Source of the DNA: Streptomyces gilvus
GTDB lineage: Bacteria; Actinomycetota; Actinomycetes; Streptomycetales; Streptomycetaceae
Direction of reading: 5' to 3'
NCBI RefSeq assembly: GCF_022513565.1
Contig: NZ_JAKWBE010000021.1
Span: 81,641 to 145,640 of the forward strand
DNA: 64,000 bases
A program made the translations under genes and the position numbers. The notes below the pieces were generated by a model. The model worked only from the letters and a program-made list of their open reading frames with translations. It made no database searches and was not told the origin of the DNA. Each line of letters starts with the position of its first letter. The stretch's first letter is position 1. Shown piece by piece: positions 45,196 to 53,910 of this stretch.

Positions 45196-46008
45196 TCAGC
45201 CTCCCGCCGCGGCGAGGATGCGACGGGCTCGGTCGAGCACGGGCTTGTCGATCATATGGCCGTCCACCACGGAGACCCCGTCGCCGGCGGCGAGCACGGA
45301 GTTGGCCCAGCGCCGCTCCTCCTCCGTGGGAGCGAAGTGCTCAGCCACGGGGGCGACCTGGAGGGGGTGGATACACAGCTTGCCGGTGAAGCCCAGGCGG
45401 CGGGCATGGGCGATGTCCGCCCTGAGTACCTCCAGATCCTTCACATGGGTGGTGACACCGTCGAGAGGGGCGGCCAGACCCCGGGCCGCGGACGCCGAGA
45501 CGAGCCTGGAGCGCGAGTACGCCAGGGCCAGGTGATCGTCGTGGGCCACACCGAGCTGACCGGCTAGGTCGACGTTGCCCAGCGCCATACGGACCACTCC
45601 GGGTGTGCGGCACACGTCCCCGGCCCGCTCGATGCCGGCCGCCGTCTCCACGAGCGGCAGCAGGGCGCACTTGCCGGCGGTGCGGCAGGCCAGATCCGCG
45701 AGCACCTCGGGGTCCTCGGACTTGGGTACCATCACGGGTACGCCGTGGCGGACGGCCATCGCGAGGTCGTCGTCGTACCAGCGCGTATTCGGCGCGTTGA
45801 TGCGCACCACAGCCGAGTTGCCCTCGCCGAGCCACGCGTCGACGTGCGTCCGCGCGGTGTCCTTGTCGGGCGCGGCCACGGCGTCCTCCAGGTCGAGGAT
45901 GACCGCGTCGGCGCCGGAGGCGACGGCCTTGGGGAACCGGACCGGCCGGTCTCCCGGCACGAACAGCAGACTGCGGGCTGTCTCCAGCCGGCTTGCGAGC
46001 GATGTCAT
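45196..46008 (-). CDS. HpcH/HpaI (CitE-like) CoA-lyase, citramalyl/malyl-CoA lyase candidate
   Basis: This 270-aa TIM-barrel enzyme is of the CitE/CLYBL type. It opens ARSLLFVPGDRPVRFPKAV and DAVILDLEDAVA, then VRINAPNTRWYDDDL, with metal and catalytic Glu/Asp in LPLVETAAGI and LGNVDLAGQLGV. GFTGKLCIHPLQV is diagnostic. Such lyases split (S)-citramalyl-CoA or malyl-CoA into acetyl-CoA and pyruvate or glyoxylate. Its ATG overlaps the stop of the hydratase gene, so the two are coupled. With the hydratase and the CoA-transferase at 43431 it resembles the ict-ich-ccl itaconate module. Confidence 0.9.
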   Translation of the reverse strand: MTSLASRLETARSLLFVPGDRPVRFPKAVASGADAVILDLEDAVAAPDKDTARTHVDAWLGEGNSAVVRINAPNTRWYDDDLAMAVRHGVPVMVPKSEDPEVLADLACRTAGKCALLPLVETAAGIERAGDVCRTPGVVRMALGNVDLAGQLGVAHDDHLALAYSRSRLVSASAARGLAAPLDGVTTHVKDLEVLRADIAHARRLGFTGKLCIHPLQVAPVAEHFAPTEEERRWANSVLAAGDGVSVVDGHMIDKPVLDRARRILAAAGG

Positions 46009-46874
46009 GCGAACGTCACCTCCGCGGTGGCGTGGCGCTCCTCGCGGTGCGTGGCGACCCGCAGCGTGGCGCCACCGTCCGTCGGAGTGCCGACCGCCAG
46101 CAGACGCTCACCCGCGAAAGCGGGGCTCCGCAGCCGGTAGGACACGGTGCGCACCTGGCGGGCGGGCTCTTGCCGCCGCGCGAGTTCCAGCATCGCGAGC
46201 ACCAAAAGCGGGCCGTGCACCACCAGGTCGGGGTAGCCCTCCTCGGTGACGCAGTACGGAGCGTCGTAGTGGATGCGGTGGGCGTTCGCCGTCAGCGCGC
46301 TGAACCGGAAGAGCATCCTGGAGTCCGGCCGGAACGGGAACTGCCAGGCCTCGGCGGAGGTGGCCTCGGCCGAGGTGTCGAGTTCCGCCGGGTGTCTGCC
46401 CGCGCTGCGTCCCGACCGGTAGACGATGTCCTGCTCCTCCACCAGGCAGGTGCTGCCGTCCTGTCGGTACTCGTTGCGTATCGTGACGAAGAGCAGCTCG
46501 CCCGTGGAGCCCTGCTTGGCCTTCACCGAGACCAGGCTGCTGTTTCGCCGGGCCGGTGTACCGAGCCGCAGGGGCCGCTCGACTGTCAGCCGCCCGCCCG
46601 CGAACATGCGCTGCCGGTCGGGGATGGGCGGCAGGAAGTGGCCCTTCTCCGGGTGTCCGTCCGAGCCCAGGTCGCTCTGTGCCGGCCAGTTCAGGAAGTA
46701 CAGCCAGTGCCACAGCGGCGGCAGGGCATCGCCGGCTGCCGCGATCGGGCCGGGCTCGTCCAGCAAGGCGGAGAGCGCGGCGAGGGGGCCGGGGAAGAGG
46801 GCGTCGTCGTCGGTCACCGCCCCCGGGCTCCACGACTCCACGTACGGGCCGAGCCCGCTGGCTGCCGTCTGCAT
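46005..46874 (-). CDS. HTD2/FAS1-like hot-dog hydratase (itaconyl/mesaconyl-type CoA hydratase candidate)
   Basis: This 289-aa double hot-dog protein has the signature LWHWLYFLNWPAQSDLGSDG, then HFLPPIPDRQRMFAGGRL, VTIRNEYRQDG, and C-terminal RIHYDAPYCVTEEGYPDLVV with the hydratase His/Asp. That combination is seen in mesaconyl-C4-CoA, 3-methylfumaryl-CoA and itaconyl-CoA hydratases. It hydrates an unsaturated dicarboxylyl-CoA to a citramalyl-type CoA for the lyase encoded in the same two-gene operon. The ATG is preceded by a GAGGAGA site. The precise isomer cannot be told. Confidence 0.88.
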   Translation of the reverse strand: MQTAASGLGPYVESWSPGAVTDDDALFPGPLAALSALLDEPGPIAAAGDALPPLWHWLYFLNWPAQSDLGSDGHPEKGHFLPPIPDRQRMFAGGRLTVERPLRLGTPARRNSSLVSVKAKQGSTGELLFVTIRNEYRQDGSTCLVEEQDIVYRSGRSAGRHPAELDTSAEATSAEAWQFPFRPDSRMLFRFSALTANAHRIHYDAPYCVTEEGYPDLVVHGPLLVLAMLELARRQEPARQVRTVSYRLRSPAFAGERLLAVGTPTDGGATLRVATHREERHATAEVTFA

Positions 46875-46967
46875 GCTTTCTCCTCGGTGGGGGTGATGAC
46901 GGGGCGGCCGCCTCCATGATCGTGCTCATGGGCAGGCCTGGTTGGCAGAAATACTGATGTCGAGATG

Positions 46968-46991
46968 CCGACGGGCCGAAGAGCCCGTCGG
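46968..46991. other. Hairpin upstream of the hydratase-lyase operon
   Basis: CCGACGGGC-CGAAGA-GCCCGTCGG is a 9-base perfect stem about 95 bases upstream of the hydratase start. It could be a leader attenuator, an operator or a stray terminator. The surrounding gap 46875-47314 holds no gene. The A/T-rich CTAAATTATATACCTGTTAC at 47273-47292 probably promotes the plus-strand gene that follows. Confidence 0.4.
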
Positions 46992-47314
46992 AGCCGGTCG
47001 CATGCCGCTGTCGTGCCGGCGTGACGGCCCGCTGGTGCAGTCGCGCGGACGCCCCGTCGCCTCTCACGCACGGCAGGCTCGATCGCTCTGGTCGGCCCCG
47101 GCCACCACCTCCGTCGCAGGGGGTGCGTCCCGCTCGGCGCGTGAACGGCACGATCGCCGCTTCGGGGCCGATGGCCACCGGCCCGTTCGGCCCGGTACAC
47201 GGCGGGGCCGACGGGACCGGTTTCGGCGACGGCCAGGATTGCATCTTGATTCTCACTCCGCGAACGGGGAAGCTAAATTATATACCTGTTACTTGGTGAA
47301 GGAGACGATCACCG

Positions 47315-48361
47315 ATGAACGCAGACGGTCGCACGGTTGACTACCCCGTGACCGGAAACTTCGACTCCGCCGCCCTCGCTTCGGCGCGTCGGATCGACCC
47401 CGCCCAGTGGGCCTCCGACGCGCCGCTGCTCGGGCTCGTCCGAGAGAGCGGCTACGTGTGGGGGACCGTCCGCGACGACGACGGCAACATCTTCTCGGTG
47501 ATGCGCCGGATCCCTCCGCGTGTCGAGGAGGACGAGCCCGGGGAGATCGTGGGAGGCGAGAAGAGGGCCCTCGGCGGTCGACTCGTGGTCCTGTCCACGC
47601 TCGGCCCGGCGGGCGAGGCGCTCGACGCGATGTGCATCCGTCGCGAGCCCAAGAACGCGGTGCACAGTGAGCATCTGCGCCGTGAGGCGCGCCCGGACGG
47701 GGTCCGCTACGACTCGGAGGGCGCCGAGGGCGCGGCCATGCTGCTCGACCTCACCACCGAATCCATGGTCTACCGCGAGGAAGGTGTGCTCGACGTCGCG
47801 GGAAACCGGGTCTGTCCCGCCCTGCAGTGGTACGTCCCGGGCCCCGAGGCCGCGCTGCTGTACCTCACCCAGACCTGGGAGGTCGAGGGCACCCTGCTGG
47901 GCCGTTCCGTGCGGGGCTTCATGTTCTGGGAGGAGGCGTACATGAAGCCGGGTGCTCGGCTCTACGTCGAGAAGGACCCGCTCCACGACGCCGACTACAC
48001 CTCCTGGTACTCGTGGGCGACCAAGTACGACGACGGCGTGACCGAGGTCGGCCACTTCCTGATCGGCGGACATGCGTTCGGTGTCGGGGTGGTGGCGAGC
48101 AGCACCGGAGAGGTCGCGTCGGCTCGACGGGTGACCGGAACGGTGAACCTCACCCCGGACGGTCAGTGGCACGCGGGTATCGACTACGACCTCGACGGCG
48201 TTGCCTGGCGCTGCGAACCCGACCCCAAGGGGCACATGCACCTCGGCCCCATGCCCAACCCGCAGCAGGAAGGTCGCATCTTCCGCAACGGCGAGACCCG
48301 TACTCCCGTGCTGCACATGGCGTGGGGCGAGAGCGTGACCGCGCGGGTGCGGGGCGAGTAG
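47315..48361 (+). CDS. 348-aa protein of uncertain family (beta-barrel, calycin-like?)
   Basis: I cannot name this protein with confidence. The 348 residues form many short strands with aromatic motifs: RESGYVWGTVRDDDGN, PALQWYVPGPEAALLYLTQT, RGFMFWEEAYMKPG, TSWYSWATKYDDG. This recalls the lipocalin-like AttH/CrtC-type folds that bind or hydrate terpenoids, but the match is only by general character. No signal peptide is seen. GAAGGAG precedes the ATG, and an A/T-rich promoter-like patch lies about 30 bases upstream. It stands alone, facing a bidirectional terminator. Confidence 0.7.
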   Translation: MNADGRTVDYPVTGNFDSAALASARRIDPAQWASDAPLLGLVRESGYVWGTVRDDDGNIFSVMRRIPPRVEEDEPGEIVGGEKRALGGRLVVLSTLGPAGEALDAMCIRREPKNAVHSEHLRREARPDGVRYDSEGAEGAAMLLDLTTESMVYREEGVLDVAGNRVCPALQWYVPGPEAALLYLTQTWEVEGTLLGRSVRGFMFWEEAYMKPGARLYVEKDPLHDADYTSWYSWATKYDDGVTEVGHFLIGGHAFGVGVVASSTGEVASARRVTGTVNLTPDGQWHAGIDYDLDGVAWRCEPDPKGHMHLGPMPNPQQEGRIFRNGETRTPVLHMAWGESVTARVRGE

Positions 48362-48481
48362 GAGACAGCCGGCCCCCGCACTCCCCAAGGACCACCGGCC
48401 TTTCAGAACGCGAAACTCCTGGTGACTCCGTCCCTCAAGCCGAGGCACACCCCAACAACGATGGGTGACGCCAAACGCATG

Positions 48482-48515
48482 CGGGCAGGGTGGGCAGTCG
48501 CGCCCACCCTGCCCG
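48482..48515. terminator. Bidirectional hairpin terminator
   Basis: A 14-base perfect stem (CGGGCAGGGTGGGC / GCCCACCCTGCCCG) with a 6-base loop lies between convergent genes. Confidence 0.85.
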
Positions 48516-48532
48516 TACGGATCAGGGAGCGG

Positions 48533-49687
48533 TCAGGACGACCGTGCGGGGAAGCGGTACAGCGATCGCGCATTGGTCTCGGCGATCATCCGGGCTTCGT
48601 CCTCGGGCACGTCGGCCAGCATGTCGGAGACGACCTTGCGGCTGTTGGGGAAGTTGGAGTCGTTGTGCGGGAAGTCGGTCTCCAGCATCAGTTTGTCCAC
48701 GCCGATCACGTCACGTGCCACCACCGCCGCCCGGTCCGCGATGATGCACGTCCAGAAGTTGCGGCGGTAGATCTCGCTCGGCTTCATCTTCTGCTGGACG
48801 CCCTCGTAGCGGCTGCGGGCCCAGGTGTAGTCCAGCCGCTCCAGCGCGTAGGGCAGCCAGCCCGCTCCGCCCTCGGACAGCGCGATCCTCAGCTTGGGGT
48901 AGGCGAGGATCGTGTCCGTGAGCGTCAGTTCACCGAGGACGAGCATCGAGTTCACTCCGCACAGCGCGATGCCGACGCTGTCGGGCGCCTCGGGCGAGGT
49001 CTGCGGAAGCGAACCGGACGTTCCGATGTGCATCGACAGCACGACCTCGGTTTCCTCCGCCGCCGCGAAGACCGGAGCCCACTGGCCGCTCGGCAGCGAA
49101 GGCAGGCCCATCGGGGAGGGGTTCTCGCAGAAGGCCACCGACCGGGCGCCCTTCTCGGCCGTCCGGCGGATCTCCGCTGCCGCGAGAGCCGGATCCCACA
49201 GTGGCAGAATCACCTGGGGGATGAAGCGGTCCGGGTACTTCGCGCAGATCTCGTCGAGGATCCAGTCGTTCCAGGCGATGACCGAGGCCAGCGCCACGTC
49301 ACGGTCGGCTCCTTCCAGAAACCGTGTGCCGGCGAACCGGGGGAAGGTGGGGAACAGCAACTGCGCGTGCACCCCGTCCCGGTCCATCGCGGCGACCCGT
49401 GCGTCGACGTCGTACGCGGCGTCGATCATGTCGTCGTAGTGCCGGGCGAACAGGTCCGCGCCGCGGCCGTCGCCGCCCTCGCGGAACTTCCGCGTCTGCG
49501 TGTTGCCCTGGAACAGCAGCGGATACAGCTGTCCCTGGTAGCTCCAGGCCAGTTCCCGGGGACCGCGTTCGACGATCCGCGGCCCCGCTTCCCGGTAGCG
49601 TGCGGGCAGCCGGCTCTGCCAGACGTCGGGCGGCTCGATGATGTGGTCGTCGACCGAGATGATCGGGGTGGAGGGGGTGAGAGCCAT
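48533..49687 (-). CDS. Amidohydrolase-2 family metal-dependent hydrolase
   Basis: This 384-aa TIM-barrel protein resembles that at 15204. It has N-terminal IISVDDHIIEPPDVW, VVLSMHIGTSGS in the middle, RIALSEGGAGWLPYALERLD, and the late acidic motif LMLETDFPHNDSNFP. The family includes ACMSD-type decarboxylases and C-C hydrolases acting on carboxylated ring products. It ends the minus-strand operon that begins with the aldehyde dehydrogenase at 53296. ATG 49687 follows an AAGGTCCTTGTC-type leader with only a weak ribosome site. The substrate is unknown. Confidence 0.87.
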   Translation of the reverse strand: MALTPSTPIISVDDHIIEPPDVWQSRLPARYREAGPRIVERGPRELAWSYQGQLYPLLFQGNTQTRKFREGGDGRGADLFARHYDDMIDAAYDVDARVAAMDRDGVHAQLLFPTFPRFAGTRFLEGADRDVALASVIAWNDWILDEICAKYPDRFIPQVILPLWDPALAAAEIRRTAEKGARSVAFCENPSPMGLPSLPSGQWAPVFAAAEETEVVLSMHIGTSGSLPQTSPEAPDSVGIALCGVNSMLVLGELTLTDTILAYPKLRIALSEGGAGWLPYALERLDYTWARSRYEGVQQKMKPSEIYRRNFWTCIIADRAAVVARDVIGVDKLMLETDFPHNDSNFPNSRKVVSDMLADVPEDEARMIAETNARSLYRFPARSS

Positions 49688-49779
49688 GACAAGGACCTCG
49701 ATTTCCGGTGGTCAGGGTTGGTTGGTGTGGCTGTTCGGACCCGCGGCCCGGCCGCGACTTTCGCAGTCGTCCTGCGCGC

Positions 49780-50181
49780 TCACGTGTAGTCCGCGGGGCT
49801 CGCCGCGACGACCCGTTCCGCACTGTCCATCAGGTCCCGCAGGGCTGCGGCCGGGTTGAATTCGATGGCGGTCGTCGGCTCGTCGTAGACCAGGATGTGA
49901 CCGGCGGGGAAGTAGTAGACCTCACCCGTCTCGGCCACCTCCTCAGGGGTGTCCGTGCCCGGGTAGACGCACCGCAGACGGCCCTCGACGATGTACCCGT
50001 AGTGCGGGCACGGGCAGACCCCACCGGGCAGGTGCTTGTACACGTCGGTGCAGTCGAGCGGCTGCACGGTGGTGTACCCCACCTCGTAGTCTCCCCAGTG
50101 GACCGACCGGAACGACTCCCCGGCCGCGGGCCACCGGCCTCCACCGCCCTTCGGAAGGTCCTGCGGCTTGCTGTGTGGCAT
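49780..50181 (-). CDS. Cupin-domain protein
   Basis: This 133-aa protein has one cupin barrel. HLPGGVCPCPHYGYIVEGRL carries metal-site candidates, and ETGEVYYFPAGHILVYDEPT forms the second motif with its His. Such small cupins act as isomerases or ring-opening enzymes, or bind ligands. AGGAGG precedes ATG 50181, which is preferred over the upstream ATG at 50226. It follows a decayed ligase and precedes an amidohydrolase-2 gene in the same direction. Confidence 0.85.
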   Translation of the reverse strand: MPHSKPQDLPKGGGGRWPAAGESFRSVHWGDYEVGYTTVQPLDCTDVYKHLPGGVCPCPHYGYIVEGRLRCVYPGTDTPEEVAETGEVYYFPAGHILVYDEPTTAIEFNPAAALRDLMDSAERVVAASPADYT

Positions 50182-50257
50182 CGCTTCCTCCTGTCGGCGC
50201 TCTGGGCATCCGTACGACATACGCACTCGGCGCCGACCGCATGCGGACGACGGACTG

Positions 50258-50715
50258 TCAGCTTGAATCGGCTGGTGTCTTCATCCCGGTGGAGTGTGCC
50301 TCGCGGTCGTGGACGAGACGAGCGGTGAGGTCCCGCCGCACGATCTCTCCGACCGGTGTGCGGGGCTGTTCGGGCAAGACGGTGATGCGGTCGGGCGTTC
50401 GCGACGCCCGTCCATGGGCCTGGAGTTCCCGGGGATCCGGGTGGGCGGCCGGGCGTGGCACGATGACCGCCCCGATGCGCTGGCCCCATGTGGCGTCGGG
50501 CACCCGGACGACGACCGCGTCGGCGATGTTCTGGTGGTGCATCAGCACCTCCTCGACCTCGGAGGGCGCGCTGTTCTCGCCCCCGGATGACCGTGTCGTC
50601 CATCCGGCCTCGCACGTAGAGGAAGCCGTCCTCGTCGACGCAGATCCGGCCGACCGAGGTACACCAGCGCGGAGGCGCCCCGGTCGCGCGAGATCGTCCC
50701 ACCCCGGGCGGCGGA
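50258..50715 (-). pseudogene. AMP-forming acyl-CoA synthetase, decayed C-terminal part
   Basis: Reading the minus strand, GGTISRDRGASALVYLG, then GRICVDEDGFLYVRGRMDDT, then EVLMHHQNIADAVVVRVPDA and GQRIGAVIVPRP match the C-terminal part of fatty-acid-CoA ligases, but in at least three frames. One shift is a run of five G instead of four before the GEN motif (near 50580). The N-terminal 350 residues are missing. It sits between the LLM oxidoreductase and cupin genes, so the operon once had its own ligase. Confidence 0.8.
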
Positions 50716-50864
50716 CGCGAGCTCGGCAGCGGTGAGACCGCTGTTGCGCCGGCGCCCACGACGACCCGTTCGCCGAACTCGTCGGCGGCCATCGTCACAC
50801 CAGGTTGAGATCCACGTCGCTCCGCTCTGAGGGGGCCGCGAATACGCGCGCGCAGGGCTTGCTC

Positions 50865-51776
50865 TCAGGCCCGCAGGGCGGGCAGGATCCGCTCGGCGAC
50901 GAGCTCGATCTGCCGTAGCACGTGGTCGTTCGAGGCGTCCGGGGCTCCGAAGCGGAACACGATGTTGGTGAAGCCGAGTCGGCGGAGCCGCTCCACGTCA
51001 CGCAGGACGTCGTCGACCGTGCCGGTCAGCGGCGCCCGGGTGGCGGGGTCGGCGGATGCCGTCCCGACCGATCCGAAGCCGCCGCTGTAGGAGAGGCTGA
51101 TCGGCTGCTCCCGGCCGGCTCGCTCAGCCAGTTCGTGAAGGCGTCGTGTCTTGGCCTCCAGCACGTCGAACGGCAGGTAGATGGGATGCCAGCCGTCGCC
51201 GACCTCGACAACCCGCCGCAGTACGGCGTCGGCCGTTCCCCCGATCCAGACCGGCGGACCGGGACGCCGGGCCGGAACGTGTTCGGACGCGAGGTTGTCG
51301 AAGGAGAAGAACTTGCCCCGGTGGGAGATCTCGCCGCCGGCCCAGATCTTCTTCCAGATCTGAATGCATTCGGTGGTGAAGGGGCCCCGTTCGGCGAAGG
51401 GGGCGCCGAGATCGGTGAACTCGTCCTCGATGTAGCCCACGCCCGTGCCTACAGTGAGCCGCCCGCCGGACACCACGTCCAGCGTGGCGAGCATCTTCGC
51501 GGCCAGGACGGGGTGCCGGTACGGCACGACCAGCACGTCGGTGCCGATGCCGATGCGGCCGCAGTGCGCCGCGATGTTGGAGAGCAGGGTCACGACATCG
51601 AACCAGCGGCTGCCGCCCTGGGGCGACGGCCGACTCAGGTGGTCGGCCATCCAGACCGAGTCGTACCCGCACTCCTCGGATCGGCGGGCGACCCCGAGGA
51701 TCGTCTCGTAGTCGGACTGGTGGTCGAAGAACGGAATGGTGATCCCGACCGTGAGGCCGGGTGTTCTCGTGGGCAT
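50865..51776 (-). CDS. LLM-class F420-dependent oxidoreductase
   Basis: This 303-aa TIM-barrel protein is of the luciferase-like class. It shows VGITIPFFDHQSDYETILG, then YDSVWMADHLSRPSPQGG, GIGTDVLVVPYRHPVLAAK and VVSGGRLTVGTGVGYIEDEF, as in the F420-dependent TIGR03619 group. It would oxidise or reduce a pathway alcohol, ketone or C=C with coenzyme F420, a hallmark of actinomycetes. It lies 23 bases downstream of the aldehyde dehydrogenase, in one operon with it. Confidence 0.9.
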   Translation of the reverse strand: MPTRTPGLTVGITIPFFDHQSDYETILGVARRSEECGYDSVWMADHLSRPSPQGGSRWFDVVTLLSNIAAHCGRIGIGTDVLVVPYRHPVLAAKMLATLDVVSGGRLTVGTGVGYIEDEFTDLGAPFAERGPFTTECIQIWKKIWAGGEISHRGKFFSFDNLASEHVPARRPGPPVWIGGTADAVLRRVVEVGDGWHPIYLPFDVLEAKTRRLHELAERAGREQPISLSYSGGFGSVGTASADPATRAPLTGTVDDVLRDVERLRRLGFTNIVFRFGAPDASNDHVLRQIELVAERILPALRA

Positions 51777-51799
51777 ACTCGCTTCTTTCCGCGTGGGGG

Positions 51800-53296
51800 T
51801 CAGGTCTGCGTCCGCGCAGGGACGGCCACGGTCTTCGTCTCCAGGAACTCCTCGAAACCCTCCACACCGCGCTCGCGGCCGATGCCGCTCTGCTTGCGTC
51901 CGCCGAACGGGACGTCGACGCCGAAGAACTGGCCCGCGTTGATGGACACCGAGCCGACGCGCAGCCGCTGCGCGACCGCGGACGCGCGATCGGTGTCCGC
52001 GCCGAACACGGCCGCGTGCAGGCCGTATTCGGAGTCGTTGGCGAGGCTGACAGCTTCCTCGACACCGCCGCGGTCGTCGTACGGGGTCGCCACCAGCACC
52101 GGCCCGAAGATCTCCTCGCGGAACAACGCCGACTCGCGGGGCACGTCCGCGAACAGCGTCGGTTCGACGAACCAGCCGCGGTCCGGTCGCTCGGGCCGGC
52201 CACCGCCTGTGGTCAGGCGAAGGCCCTCGGCCCGGCCGGCCTCGACATAGCGGAGCACCCGCTCCCGCTGTGCCGCGCTGATCTGCGGACCCTGCCCCGT
52301 CGCAGGGTCCCAGGGATTTCCCACGCTGACGGCGGCAAGCGCGGAGGTGGCGGCCTCGACGCCCTCCTCGTAGCGGGAGCGCGGAAGCAGCAGGCGGGTC
52401 GGTGCCGCGCAGGTCTGTCCCGCGTTGCCGCACAGAATGCGCGTGATCAGGGTGACGGCCGCAGGCAGGTCCGCGTCGGGCAAGACGACCGCGGCGGATT
52501 TGCCGCCCAGTTCGAGGGCGAGCCGCTTCAGCGTGGTGGCCGCCTGCCCCATGATCCGTCTGCCGACGGCGGTCGACCCCGTGAAGGTGATCATGTCGAC
52601 GCCGGGGTGTTCGGTCAGCCGCTGCGCGACCGACGGGGAAGTGCCCGTCACCACGTTGACCACCCCGGGCGGAATGTCGGTCCGCTCGGCGATCAGACGA
52701 CCGAACTCCGTGGCCTGCCAAGGCGTTTCGGGCGCCGGCTTGAGCACCACGGTGTTGCCGGCCGCGAGCGCGCTGCACGTCTTGGTGAGGTTGAGGAAGA
52801 ACCCGCAGTTCCACGTCGTGATCGCGGCGACGACACCGACCGGCTCCCGGCGCACGGAACGCAGGTGCCGCGCCCCGAAGGCGTGTACGTCGGGCCGCGC
52901 CTGGATCCACGGATAGGACTCGGCGTGGTCGGCGTACCAGCCCAGTTCGTCGATGTACACGTCGACCGACAGGGGTGTCGCGGAGAACGGTCGCCCGGTT
53001 TCGGCGGTGTCGATCCGCCGAAACGTCTCCGCCTGCGATCTCAGGACGTCCTGCAACTGGCGCAGACAGTGCGCGCGAAAGGCGTGGTCGTGGGCCCAGT
53101 CAGTGCTGTCGAAGGCGTGCCGTGCGGCAGCCACCGCCCGGTCCGCGTCCTCGACGCCACCGTCGGTCACGTGGCCGAGCACTTCTTCGGTGGCGGGGTC
53201 GATGTTCGGGTATGTCGCGCCCGTCACGGACTCGACCAGGGTTCCGTCGATGAGCATCCGGGGCTCACCCGCCACCAGGAGTACATCAGCCGTCAT
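51800..53296 (-). CDS. Aldehyde dehydrogenase, NAD(P)-dependent
   Basis: This 498-aa enzyme has the N-terminal MLIDGTLVESVTGATYPNID, TTWNCGFFLNL, the cofactor motif ITFTGSTAVGRRIM, the base segment ALELGGKSAAVVLPD, and catalytic Cys296 in NAGQTCAAPTR. It differs from the one at 9832. It heads the minus-strand operon with the LLM oxidoreductase, cupin and amidohydrolase, and diverges from the second P450, whose product it may oxidise. The strong palindrome at 53411-53433 lies upstream. ATG 53296 has AGGGAG before it. Confidence 0.94.
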   Translation of the reverse strand: MTADVLLVAGEPRMLIDGTLVESVTGATYPNIDPATEEVLGHVTDGGVEDADRAVAAARHAFDSTDWAHDHAFRAHCLRQLQDVLRSQAETFRRIDTAETGRPFSATPLSVDVYIDELGWYADHAESYPWIQARPDVHAFGARHLRSVRREPVGVVAAITTWNCGFFLNLTKTCSALAAGNTVVLKPAPETPWQATEFGRLIAERTDIPPGVVNVVTGTSPSVAQRLTEHPGVDMITFTGSTAVGRRIMGQAATTLKRLALELGGKSAAVVLPDADLPAAVTLITRILCGNAGQTCAAPTRLLLPRSRYEEGVEAATSALAAVSVGNPWDPATGQGPQISAAQRERVLRYVEAGRAEGLRLTTGGGRPERPDRGWFVEPTLFADVPRESALFREEIFGPVLVATPYDDRGGVEEAVSLANDSEYGLHAAVFGADTDRASAVAQRLRVGSVSINAGQFFGVDVPFGGRKQSGIGRERGVEGFEEFLETKTVAVPARTQT

Positions 53297-53410
53297 ACGG
53301 TGCTCCCTCGAACCGTCCGGGTGAAAGGCCGGCGGTCAACACCAGGACTGAACGCTGGCAGGCGCCCGGCCGATGCTCGGCAGCATGGCAGACGCCACAC
53401 GGTGACGCAA

Positions 53411-53433
53411 TGGCGTGTTGGCCAATGACGCCA
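53411..53433. promoter_or_regulatory. Operator candidate between aldehyde dehydrogenase and P450 genes
   Basis: TGGCGTGTTGG / CCAATGACGCCA is an almost perfect inverted repeat centred on TTGGCCAA. The right half continues as GACGCCAACTTAAT, and the core GACGCCAACT-N-AAT recurs at 58036-58049, after the double GntR gene. A shared regulator is plausible. The rest of 53297-53910 has no supported gene. Confidence 0.5.
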
Positions 53434-53782
53434 ACTTAATTGGTGATCCTTGCGAAGATGTACGTTCCGTCGTGCCCGGTCGGCACCCGCTGGGCGGCGT
53501 GCTGCCTGTCTATTCGAAGGGGTGGCCGGATCAGGTCAGGAGTCGCTGCCGTCGGCCCCGATACATAGGGTCGCATCTGATGCGTAAGTGCGGATTATTG
53601 CGGCAGACAGGTCTACTTATGCGGCGTCATGACGTTCAATGAGTAGGTGTGAGGGCAGGATTGGTGGGTATCCTGGCGGGCGACTGAGACGTCCTGCCGG
53701 CATGAGTGACCCGGCCGTCCGCCAGGGCGAAATACTCGTGTGCAAGGCCTTGACGAGTGAGGCCAGGCCGACTACTCCAGAT

Positions 53783-53798
53783 ATAAAGCCCACTTTAT
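53783..53798. promoter_or_regulatory. A/T-rich palindrome upstream of the second P450
   Basis: ATAAAGCCCACTTTAT is a perfect 6-base-arm inverted repeat about 110 bases before the P450 start. It may be an operator or overlap the promoter. Confidence 0.45.
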
Positions 53799-53910
53799 TC
53801 AGGTGCTCTTCGATGGTTCCAGTGTGCTGCCACAGTGCTCGGGACGGTGGCCGCTGAGACCCGCGCGGCGCTCGTGCGGCGCACAGTTCCGATCAAAGGA
53901 GATCGAGTCG

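Noticed and set aside
51761..53428. 555-codon plus-strand frame
   Set aside because: It is antisense to the aldehyde dehydrogenase with catalytic Cys296.
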